From NCBI GenBank assembly GCA_902778855.1, contig CACYZM010000021.1:1-39675 (forward strand): DNA of 39,675 bases, read 5' to 3'. Every line of letters starts with the position of its first letter. The stretch's first letter is position 1. This DNA is from an uncultured Bacteroidia bacterium. GTDB lineage: Bacteria > Bacteroidota > Bacteroidia > Bacteroidales > UBA932. The notes under the pieces were generated by a model. The model ran no database searches. It was not told where the DNA came from and saw nothing but the letters and a program-made list of their open reading frames with translations. Shown here piece after piece: positions 25,871 to 33,350 of the stretch. A program made the translations under genes and the position numbers.

Positions 25871-27889
25871 ATGAAACGCATTCTTGCATTTGCAATCGCA
25901 CTTCTGGCCATGACAGCCTGTAACCAACGCACCAACCCGTTCCTGGAAGAATGGAACACGCCGTACGGCATCCCGCCGTTCGATCAGATCCAGATCACCG
26001 ATTACCTGCCCGCCCTGCAGGAGGGTATCAAGGCACATGATGCTGAGGTCCAGGCCATCATCGACAATCCCGAAGCCCCGACCTTCGACAATGTGATCGC
26101 CGCCTACGACGCTTCCGGCGACCTGCTCGCCAAAGTGAGCGGCGTCCTGTTCAACCTTGCCGAAACCGACAACTCCGACGCCCTCGAGAAAGTGGTCGAG
26201 GAAGCCACGACCCTTGTGGCGCAGCACGACAACGACCTGACCTTCAACAAGGCCCTCTTCGCCAAAGTCGAAGCCGTCAACAAGCAGAAAGACGCCCTCG
26301 GCCTGACCCGCGAGCAGGAAATGGTCCTCGACAAGATCTACCGCTCCTTCGCCGACAACGGCATCGCCCTCGACGAGGCCGGACAGGCCCGCATGAAGGA
26401 AATCAATACGGAACTCTCCACCCTGTCCAACCGCTTTGGCAACTATCTCCTCAAGGAGAACAACGCCTTCAAGGCCAAGTTCGGCATCTCCATCTCCGAA
26501 TACACCGATGCGATGACCACCGAGGAAGACCGCGCCAAACGCGAGGAGATGTTCCGCGCCTATTCGAACCGCGGCAACAACGGCGGCGAGACCGACACCA
26601 AAGAGATCATCCTCAACATCCTGAAGCTCAAACAGGAGAAAGCCAAGCTGCTGGGCTATCCCAACCCCGCCGCCCACATCTTGAGCGACAAGATGGCCAA
26701 GACGCCCGAAGCCGTGGACGCTTTCCTGGCCAACATCTTCAAGTATGCCGTGGCCCAGGCCAAGGCGGAAGTCAAGGAGATGCAGAAGGAAATGAACCTC
26801 GACATCGAGGCCGGCAAGGTCGAGAAAGGCGCCACCATCCAGCCTTGGGACTGGTTCTATTACGCCGAGAAGGTCCGCAAGGCCAAATATGCCCTCGACG
26901 AGGAGACCACCAAGCCGTATTTCCAGATGGAGAACGTGCGCCAGGGCGTGTTCAACAACGCTTCGAAGCTCTACGGACTGCAGTTCGAGAAGATTGAGGA
27001 TGCGCCGCTCTACAATCCCGACGTGGAAGTGTTCAAGGTGAGCGATGCCGACGGCTCGCTGATCGGCGTGCTGACCACCGACTACTTCCCGCGTGAAAGC
27101 AAGCGCGGCGGCGCCTGGATGAACAACATCCGCGACCAGTACGTGACCCTCGACGGCCAGATGGTCCGCCCGATCATCGTCAACGTGGGCAACTTCAACA
27201 AACCGACGGCCGATACGCCTTCGCTGCTGAGCCTCGACAACGTGGAGACGATGTTCCACGAGTTCGGCCACGCGCTGCACGGCCTGCTCAGCCAGTGCCA
27301 CTACCGCACGGTCAGCGGCACCGCCGTCGCCCGCGACTTTGTGGAACTGCCTTCACAGATCAACGAGAACTGGGCTTTCCAGAAAGAGGTCCTCGCCGGC
27401 TACGCCAAGCATTACCAGACGGGTGAAGTGATTCCCGAAGAGTTGGTCGACAAGATCATCGCCGCCGGCAACTTCAACCAGGGCTTCATGACCACCGAGC
27501 TCTGCGCCGCTTCCATCCTCGATATGAAATGGCACGAACTCGAATCGGTGGAAGGCATCGACATCGAAGCTTTCGAGAAGCAGGTCTGCCAGGAAATGGG
27601 CCTGATCGACGAGATCATCCCGCGCTACCGCACCACCTACTTCAACCATATCTTCAACAGCGGCTACAGTGCCGGCTACTACAGCTATCTCTGGGCCGAG
27701 GTGCTCGACAAGGACGCCTTTGAACTCTTTATGGAGAAAGGCATCTACGATCCCGCTACGGCGAAGAGTTTCCGCCAGAACATCCTCGAGAAGGGCGGCA
27801 GCGACGAGCCGATGACCCTCTACAAGAACTTCCGCGGCGCCGAACCCGATCCCGACGCCCTGCTCCGCGCCCGCGGACTGAAGAAATAA
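25871..27889 (+). CDS. dcp: M3-family peptidyl-dipeptidase (Dcp-like) lipoprotein
   Basis: A 672-residue zinc oligopeptidase of family M3. The signal peptide ends LLAMTAC (Cys17), so it is a lipoprotein, unlike the cytoplasmic E. coli Dcp. The helical N-terminal part opens NPFLEEWNTPYGIPPFDQI, typical of Dcp/OpdA. The active site MFHEFGHALHGLLSQ lies at 461-475 (zinc ligands His463 and His467, catalytic Glu464), followed by DFVELPSQINENWA with the third ligand Glu. The C-terminal RTTYFNHIFNSGYSAGYYSYLWAEVLD is a hallmark of the family. It releases C-terminal dipeptides from small peptides in the periplasm. It is 12 bp upstream of the kinase-AAA gene. Confidence 0.95.
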   Translation: MKRILAFAIALLAMTACNQRTNPFLEEWNTPYGIPPFDQIQITDYLPALQEGIKAHDAEVQAIIDNPEAPTFDNVIAAYDASGDLLAKVSGVLFNLAETDNSDALEKVVEEATTLVAQHDNDLTFNKALFAKVEAVNKQKDALGLTREQEMVLDKIYRSFADNGIALDEAGQARMKEINTELSTLSNRFGNYLLKENNAFKAKFGISISEYTDAMTTEEDRAKREEMFRAYSNRGNNGGETDTKEIILNILKLKQEKAKLLGYPNPAAHILSDKMAKTPEAVDAFLANIFKYAVAQAKAEVKEMQKEMNLDIEAGKVEKGATIQPWDWFYYAEKVRKAKYALDEETTKPYFQMENVRQGVFNNASKLYGLQFEKIEDAPLYNPDVEVFKVSDADGSLIGVLTTDYFPRESKRGGAWMNNIRDQYVTLDGQMVRPIIVNVGNFNKPTADTPSLLSLDNVETMFHEFGHALHGLLSQCHYRTVSGTAVARDFVELPSQINENWAFQKEVLAGYAKHYQTGEVIPEELVDKIIAAGNFNQGFMTTELCAASILDMKWHELESVEGIDIEAFEKQVCQEMGLIDEIIPRYRTTYFNHIFNSGYSAGYYSYLWAEVLDKDAFELFMEKGIYDPATAKSFRQNILEKGGSDEPMTLYKNFRGAEPDPDALLRARGLKK

Positions 27890-27901
27890 AGTCGCGATAC
27901 C

Positions 27902-29647
27902 ATGATCCGGCTCGGCAACGGCACTCCGGTCGGTCCTTACCGCATCCAGCGGTTCATTAAGGACAGCCTGCTCAACAGTTGCTATGTGGTTGATGACGGG
28001 AAGGACGGCCGTTTCTTCCTCAAACTGTTCGATCCCCAGGCCATCCCCGAGGAGTGGCTCGAGGGTGGGGAAGTGCGGGAGATTGTCATCAGCCGCGGTC
28101 TGGATAACGGGCAGGTTACTTCCTATGTGGCCGACGGGACGCTGACGGTCGACGGGGTGGCGTATCCCTATCTGGTGATGCAGTTCTACCACGGGATCCT
28201 CCTGTCGGAGATTCTCAAGAATCGGCAGTTCACGGCCGGCGAGGTCCGCAACATCGCCTGTTTTGTGCTGCAAGGCCTGGCATATCTCCGGGGCCGGGGT
28301 TTGAACCACAACGACATCACCCCGCGCAATATCTTGCTGGAAGCGTCATCCAATTCGCTGCAGCCCAAGATCATCGATCTGGGGCACGCGTGCCGGGAGA
28401 TCCGCGACGGCAATCCGCCTTTCCCGCTAGAAGACCTGAATCTGCTGTACACCGCACCCGAGGCGCTGGACGGCATTTTCACGGACGCAAGCGATGCGTT
28501 CTCCGTGGCCGCGCTGCTCTTCAAACTGATCTGCGGCCGCGAGCCCTGGAGCCTCCAGTTCGACGAACAGGAGACCTTCGAGGAGCGCCGCGGCCGGATG
28601 AAGGAGGCCCGACGCCGTGAGCCGGTCTGGCCTGCCGCACTGCACGCTACGGACCGCGTGCTGCAGAACATCGTGCTCAAGGGCCTGCAGCTGAATCCGG
28701 TCAACCGTCTTTCCACTGCGCAGATGCTTGAGATGCTGACCGGCCAAAGCGGCGCATCCACGCACGCTGCCGCACAGGCCCCGCGGCCGGAGCAGAAATC
28801 CGATCCTTCCGGCCTGAAAGCCACGACGGACGGTACGCAGCTCAACAAGACGGTCCAGCGCAAAGCCAGCGGCGGCGGCTTCGCCGACGTGGCCGGCATG
28901 GACGCGCTCAAGAAGATGCTCACCGAACGCGTGATCTGGGTGCTCCGCGACAAGGCGAAAGCGGCGAAGTACAAACTCCTGCCGCCCAACGGCATGCTGC
29001 TGTACGGCCCTCCGGGCTGCGGCAAGACGTATTTTGCCGAGAAGTTCGCCGAGGAATCGCATTTCAACTATATGATCGTCAACGGCTCCGACTTGGGCAG
29101 CACGTATATCCACGGGACCCAGGGCAAGATTGCCGCCCTGTTCCAGGAGGCGGCCTCCAAGGCACCGACCGTGCTGTGCTTCGACGAGTTCGATTCCTTC
29201 GTGCCGGCCCGTGGCAGCGAGGCTGCCCGGCACCGCCCGGAAGAAGTCAACGAATTCCTCTCGCAGCTCAACAACTGCGCCCGCCGGGGCATCTTCGTCA
29301 TCGGCACCACGAACCGGATGGATATGATCGACCCGGCCGTCCTGCGCAAGGGGCGTCTCGACCTCCACGTGGAGATTCCGGCGCCGGACCAGGAGACCCG
29401 CCGGCTGATGTTCGCCCATCATCTCAAGGGGCGTCCGCTGGCCGACGATCTCGACCTGGACCGGCTCGCCGCGCTGACCGACGGCTATGCCTCCTCAGAC
29501 ATCGCCTTCATCGCCAACGAGGCCGCGCTGGTGGCCGCCCTGGCCGATGAAAACATCGGACAGCGTCATCTGGAAGACGCCATCCGATGTAATCCGTCGT
29601 CCCTGGGCCGCAAGTCGACCCGGAACCCCATCGGTTTCAAGGGTTGA
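27902..29647 (+). CDS. Protein-kinase-like / AAA+ ATPase fusion protein
   Basis: A 581-residue cytoplasmic protein with no signal or membrane segment. Residues about 1-280 are a Ser/Thr-kinase-like domain: GPYRIQRFIK at the P-loop position (11-20), FFLKLFD with the probable ATP-site Lys41, the catalytic loop HNDITPRNILL (136-146: Asp138, Asn143), IIDLGHA for DFG (157-163) and TAPEALDG (184-191). The glycine-rich loop is poor and HRD is HND, so activity may be atypical. A linker (281-325) leads to an AAA+ domain of the FtsH/Cdc48 type: FADVAGMDALKKML (327-340), Walker A GPPGCGKT (369-376), Walker B VLCFDEFD (424-431), sensor VIGTTN (466-471), Arg-finger region LRKGRLD (481-487) and the lid. 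No protease domain follows. It may be co-transcribed with dcp; its 3' end overlaps the convergent HAD gene by 11 bp. Confidence 0.85.
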   Translation: MIRLGNGTPVGPYRIQRFIKDSLLNSCYVVDDGKDGRFFLKLFDPQAIPEEWLEGGEVREIVISRGLDNGQVTSYVADGTLTVDGVAYPYLVMQFYHGILLSEILKNRQFTAGEVRNIACFVLQGLAYLRGRGLNHNDITPRNILLEASSNSLQPKIIDLGHACREIRDGNPPFPLEDLNLLYTAPEALDGIFTDASDAFSVAALLFKLICGREPWSLQFDEQETFEERRGRMKEARRREPVWPAALHATDRVLQNIVLKGLQLNPVNRLSTAQMLEMLTGQSGASTHAAAQAPRPEQKSDPSGLKATTDGTQLNKTVQRKASGGGFADVAGMDALKKMLTERVIWVLRDKAKAAKYKLLPPNGMLLYGPPGCGKTYFAEKFAEESHFNYMIVNGSDLGSTYIHGTQGKIAALFQEAASKAPTVLCFDEFDSFVPARGSEAARHRPEEVNEFLSQLNNCARRGIFVIGTTNRMDMIDPAVLRKGRLDLHVEIPAPDQETRRLMFAHHLKGRPLADDLDLDRLAALTDGYASSDIAFIANEAALVAALADENIGQRHLEDAIRCNPSSLGRKSTRNPIGFKG

Positions 29648-30275
29648 CCAGCTTGCGGAGATCGTCCAGCAAGTAATCGGGAGAAGCGCCGGCCAGTTGG
29701 TCGGCGCTTTGGTTTCCATAGGTCACGCCGCAGGTGTGGCAACCCGCCGCCTTGCCCATTTCGATGTCGAAGGTGGTGTCGCCGATCACGAGCGTCTCTT
29801 CCGGCCGGGCGCCCATCTTGCCGAGGATGACATATACCAGGTCGGGCGCTGGCTTCGGCCGCGCCACGGTTTCGACGCCGAAGCAGCGCTCCGGCGGGAT
29901 GGCGTCGTCGATGCCGAGCCGGTGCATCAGCATCTCGAGCGAATGCTGTCCGCGGGAAGTGGCCACGGCCATCGGAATGCCCCGGGCCGCCAGTTCTTTC
30001 AGCGTTTCAGCGACGCCGGGGAACAGGACGATGGCCGGCACGCCGACGCTTTCGAAGATTTCCCGGTAGATGGCGACCGCGCGGTCGGCCTCTTCTTCGG
30101 AGAGGCCGGCACCACGGGTGAAATTCTCGCGCAGCGGCAAGCCGATGGTGGCTCCCAGCGCGGCCTCGTCGGCCGGCGGGAGCCCCATCCGCCGCAATAC
30201 TTCCTGGGCCGTCGCCAGAATCCCGGTCCGGGTGTCGGCGAGCGTGCCGTCGAAATCGAAGATCAGGCAGGGCAT
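29637..30275 (-). CDS. HAD-family phosphatase, phosphoglycolate-phosphatase-like
   Basis: A 212-residue cytoplasmic HAD hydrolase. Motif I is IFDFDGTLADT (5-15, nucleophile Asp7 and Asp9); motif II is the VATSRG segment; motif III Lys lies in RPKPAPDLVY; motif IV is VIGDTTFDIEMGKAAGC. The cap is of the Gph/PGMB kind (helical, between motifs I and II: GLPLRENFTRGAGLSEEEADR). The substrate is probably a small sugar phosphate, phosphoglycolate or pyrophosphate, which sequence cannot settle. It follows the aldo/keto reductase after 13 bp on the same strand, and its end overlaps the kinase-AAA gene tail-to-tail. Confidence 0.88.
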   Translation of the reverse strand: MPCLIFDFDGTLADTRTGILATAQEVLRRMGLPPADEAALGATIGLPLRENFTRGAGLSEEEADRAVAIYREIFESVGVPAIVLFPGVAETLKELAARGIPMAVATSRGQHSLEMLMHRLGIDDAIPPERCFGVETVARPKPAPDLVYVILGKMGARPEETLVIGDTTFDIEMGKAAGCHTCGVTYGNQSADQLAGASPDYLLDDLRKLVNP

Positions 30276-30288
30276 GACCGTTCAGGCA

Positions 30289-31680
30289 CTACAGCGGCGA
30301 CTTGTCGCGCCGGAGCACTTCGGTGAAGTCCTCGATGCGGCGCAACTGGACAGGGATGTTGATGCGCTGCGGGCAGGCGTCCACGCACTGGGTGCAGCCG
30401 ATGCAATGGTTGGCCTGCCGCATCCGTTCGACGTTCTTGTCGAGCGAGACCAGATAGGCCCGGCGCGCCTTGCGGTAGGCCGGATCCTGCCGGTCTTCCT
30501 GGATCATCGCCTCGTTCACGCATTTGTTATAGTGGACGAAAATGCCCGGGATGTCAACTCCATACGGGCACGGCATGCAGTACTTGCAGTCGTTGCACGG
30601 GATGATGGGGTGGTTGGCGTAGTCGTACGCAATCTCTTCCAGCAGTTTCAGGTCATCGTCCGTCAGCGGCTCCAGCGGGCTGAAGGTCGCCAGATTGTCG
30701 ACCAGGTGCTCCTTGTAGGTCATGCCGCTGAGCGCGCACATCACGCCGGGATAGGTTCCGCAGAAGCGGAAGGCCCAGGAGGCGAGCGATGCGTTCGGGT
30801 CGCGCGTGAGCAGCTTCTCGGAAGCATGCTGCGGCAGATTGACCAGGCGGCCGCCCAGCAGCGGCTCCATGATGACGACCCGGATGCCCCGGCGCTCAAG
30901 CTCATTGTAGAGATAGCTGGCGTTGACGTTGCGCCGCGAAATCAGTTGGGCGTGGTTCCAGTCCACGTAGTTCATCTGAATCTGGACGAAGTCCCAGAGC
31001 GGGCGGCCGCCCTGTTCGGCGTTTTCGTCGTGGAGCTTCAGCAGGTGGTCGAAGACCTGCTGGTCGCCGTGGAACGAGAAGCCCAGGTGCCGGATGCGGC
31101 CCGCTTCGCGCTCTTTCAGCAGGAAATCCAGGATCCCGTTTTCGAAGAAGCGTTTCTGAAGCACTTCCATGCTGGTCAGACTGTTGGTCGAACCGCCGAC
31201 GGAGTGCAGCAGGTAGTAGTCGATATGGTCGACCTGCATCGCCTCGAAGGAATGCTTGTACATCGTCAGCGCGGCTTCGCGGGAGTAGTCGCGGGTATTC
31301 GAGAGTTTGGTGGCGATCAGGAACTTGTCGCGCGGATGGCGGTTGAGGGCAATGCCGGTCACGCGCTCCGACTGGCCCTGTCCGTAGACCGGGGCGGTGT
31401 CGAAATAGGTGACGCCGTGTTCAATGGCGTAGTCCACCAGGGCGTTGACCTGTTCCTGGTCGATGACGGTCTTGCCTTCCGCGTCGGTCGTGGTCGGCCA
31501 GCGCATGCAGCCGTAGCCCAGCAGCGACACCTTGTCGCCGAGGCTGCTGGTGCGGTAGGTCATCTCGCCGGGTTCCTTTTTGGCGGCATTATTGGCCTGC
31601 GGGCCCTTGCCCGTGCAAGCGGCGACCGCCGTGGCGGCGGCACCGGCGCCGAAAATCTTGAGAAAATCGCGTCTTTCCAT
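30289..31680 (-). CDS. Tat-exported aldo/keto reductase with C-terminal 4Fe-4S domain
   Basis: A 463-residue protein. The ATG at 31680 starts a twin-arginine signal MERRDFLKIFGAGAAATA, with AVAAC as possible lipobox, so export in folded state is predicted; longer upstream frame is not needed. The aldo/keto reductase barrel has GYGCMRWP, VTYFDTAPVYGQGQSE (catalytic Asp and Tyr), KFLIATKLS, DYYLLHSVGG (the His) and MEPLLGGRLVN. At the C-terminus there are two cysteine clusters: CNDCKYCMPCPYG from Cys362 and CIGCTQCVDACP from Cys426, each able to bind 4Fe-4S. The gene is 2 bp downstream of the NapH-like membrane ferredoxin, which suggests an electron path between the quinone pool and a periplasmic reductase (inference). 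Confidence 0.88.
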   Translation of the reverse strand: MERRDFLKIFGAGAAATAVAACTGKGPQANNAAKKEPGEMTYRTSSLGDKVSLLGYGCMRWPTTTDAEGKTVIDQEQVNALVDYAIEHGVTYFDTAPVYGQGQSERVTGIALNRHPRDKFLIATKLSNTRDYSREAALTMYKHSFEAMQVDHIDYYLLHSVGGSTNSLTSMEVLQKRFFENGILDFLLKEREAGRIRHLGFSFHGDQQVFDHLLKLHDENAEQGGRPLWDFVQIQMNYVDWNHAQLISRRNVNASYLYNELERRGIRVVIMEPLLGGRLVNLPQHASEKLLTRDPNASLASWAFRFCGTYPGVMCALSGMTYKEHLVDNLATFSPLEPLTDDDLKLLEEIAYDYANHPIIPCNDCKYCMPCPYGVDIPGIFVHYNKCVNEAMIQEDRQDPAYRKARRAYLVSLDKNVERMRQANHCIGCTQCVDACPQRINIPVQLRRIEDFTEVLRRDKSPL

Positions 31681-31682
31681 GG

Positions 31683-33173
31683 TTATCTCTCCTTGTGGAC
31701 TTCGTGTCCTTCGACATAAATGGCGCTGACCGGACGGGCCGGGCAGTGATATTCGCAGGCGCCGCACCCGATGCACTGCGCGGGATCGACGGCGGGAACC
31801 TTGTGATTCGGATCGCCCTCTTTTTCCACCATCGTGATGGCACCGGTGGGGCAGTGGCGGGCGCAGTTGCCGCAATTCACGCCGTCGCGGTTCACGACGC
31901 AGTTCTCGGGAATCACCACGGCGTGGCCGATCTGGATGGCGCTCTTGTCGGCCACGCTTTCGACCAGGCTGATGGCGCCGGTCGGACAGACGGTCGAGCA
32001 GCGGTTGCAATCGATGCGGCAGAAGCCTTCGTCGAAGTGCATCTCGGGCTGCATCAGGTTCGCCAGGCGGGCGGACGGGCGCAGCACGTCATTGGGGCAT
32101 TCGCTCACGCACAGCTGGCAGGCGGTGCAATGGCTGTAGAAATGCTTCAGGCTCTGCGAGCCGGCCGGCACGGGCGTTACCGTGCGGGGCGGAACCTGTT
32201 TTTCCTGCAGGACAGCCAGGCCTTCGGCCAGTTTCTTCTTTTTCGCCTCGACGGTGGCGGCACCGGCAACCAGGGCCGTTCCGGCCAGGAACGCGCGGCG
32301 TCCCTTGTCGGCCGTGTCGTTTCCGGCTTGGGCGGGCGTCGCTTTCTTTCCCAAGGCGCATTTATACTGAATCGCCCCGCTGTTGCAGTTCTCGATGCAG
32401 TCGAAACACATCACGCAGCGGCTATAGTCGATCTTGTGATTTTTGGTGTCGATGCAGGAGGCCTTGCAGCGTTTGCCGCACAGCGTGCAGCCCGTGCATT
32501 TCTCCGTGTTGATGACCGGGCGGAAGAGCGAGAAGCGCGAGAGCAGGCCCAGCGTGGTGCCCACCGGGCAGACGGTGTTGCACCAGGTGCGTCCGCCGCG
32601 CCAGGCCATCACCACCACCACGATGAACGTGACCACGGCGACGATGAACACGGGCAGGCTCTTGAGGTAGACTTCGGTCGGATAGAACGCGTAGCTGCCC
32701 CAATGGGCCGAGAGGGCGGCCAGCAGGTTGTTGATCCAGCCGTATATGGGCGCGAAGAGGCTGGTCGCGATCCGGCCGTACGCGCTGTACGGCGCGATAA
32801 GGATCGCGATGGCGTTCAGGCCGAGGATCATCAGCACGATAAAGACGGCCAGCAGCCCGTAGCGAAGCCATTTTACCTCTTTTTTATATCCAAAGCGGTT
32901 TTTCTTGCCCTTACGGCGGCCGCTGAGCCAGGAGACGATGTCCTGGAATACGCCGAGCGGGCAGATCACGGAGCAATAGACACGGCCGAACAGCAGGGTC
33001 AGGATGACCAGGAACAGGATCACGCCGACGTTCAGGGCCAGCACCGCCGGCAGCAGCTGGATCTTGGCCATCCAGCCGAACCAGAGATGAACCGCGCCTG
33101 TAAAATCAAGGAAAAGCAGGGTGATCAGGAGGAAAAACAGCCCTGCCAGGACGATTCGGATTTTTCGTAACAT
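31683..33173 (-). CDS. NapH-like membrane polyferredoxin with internal twin-arginine motif
   Basis: A 496-residue iron-sulfur membrane protein. I use the ATG at 33173; a TTG two codons upstream (33179) is possible. The N-terminal half has about five membrane helices with NapH/CcoG-type motifs GRVYCSVICPLGVFQD and CNTVCPVG, then two ferredoxin clusters CTGCTLCGKRCKASC and CVMCFDCIENC. A linker then contains DKGRRAFLAGTALVAGAA, a twin-arginine-like signal in mid-protein. The C-terminal part adds four cysteine clusters (CTACQLCVSECP, CRIDCNRCSTVCP, CGNCARHCP, CIGCGACEYHCP), like NapG. It thus looks like NapH fused to an exported NapG-like polyferredoxin and should move electrons from quinol to periplasmic partners, perhaps the reductase encoded 2 bp downstream. 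Confidence 0.85.
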   Translation of the reverse strand: MLRKIRIVLAGLFFLLITLLFLDFTGAVHLWFGWMAKIQLLPAVLALNVGVILFLVILTLLFGRVYCSVICPLGVFQDIVSWLSGRRKGKKNRFGYKKEVKWLRYGLLAVFIVLMILGLNAIAILIAPYSAYGRIATSLFAPIYGWINNLLAALSAHWGSYAFYPTEVYLKSLPVFIVAVVTFIVVVVMAWRGGRTWCNTVCPVGTTLGLLSRFSLFRPVINTEKCTGCTLCGKRCKASCIDTKNHKIDYSRCVMCFDCIENCNSGAIQYKCALGKKATPAQAGNDTADKGRRAFLAGTALVAGAATVEAKKKKLAEGLAVLQEKQVPPRTVTPVPAGSQSLKHFYSHCTACQLCVSECPNDVLRPSARLANLMQPEMHFDEGFCRIDCNRCSTVCPTGAISLVESVADKSAIQIGHAVVIPENCVVNRDGVNCGNCARHCPTGAITMVEKEGDPNHKVPAVDPAQCIGCGACEYHCPARPVSAIYVEGHEVHKER

Positions 33174-33189
33174 CTTCAAGTGTTTTGTA

Positions 33190-33221
33190 CAAAGTTAAAA
33201 TAAAGTTGGAATATCCGCAAA
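33190..33221 (-). promoter_or_regulatory. Promoter for the NapH-like / reductase / HAD operon
   Basis: On the minus strand, TTTG (complement of 33218-33221) and TAACTTTG (complement of 33190-33197) are separated by 20 bp, a full match to the Bacteroides consensus. Transcription would start near 33184, giving a leader of about 10 nt to the ATG at 33173. Confidence 0.7.
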
Positions 33222-33237
33222 AAGTTGAGATTCTTAA

Positions 33238-33268
33238 TTTGAATTACGAAAAAAGATTCCTAACTTTG
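33238..33268 (+). promoter_or_regulatory. Promoter for the OmpA/TPR protein
   Basis: TTTG at 33238-33241 and TAACTTTG at 33261-33268 with a 19-bp spacer match the Bacteroides consensus. The leader to the ATG at 33351 is about 75-80 nt and AT-rich, which in this phylum favours strong translation. The -7 octamer is identical to that of the divergent operon. Confidence 0.75.
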
Positions 33269-33350
33269 GGGTTGCTAAGTATGTTAGGACGAAAGTGTAC
33301 CGGCATTTATTGCGTAAATAATTAATAGTTAACTAAATAAAACAAAAAAC

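Noticed and set aside
27902-29647. Kinase-AAA protein as part of a phage-defence island
   Set aside because: Neighbours are a housekeeping-type peptidase and a HAD phosphatase; no nuclease, integrase or other defence gene is nearby.
32182-33170. Plus-strand frames antisense to the NapH-like gene
   Set aside because: The minus strand encodes six cysteine clusters with correct spacing; the antisense frame is His/Asp-rich noise.
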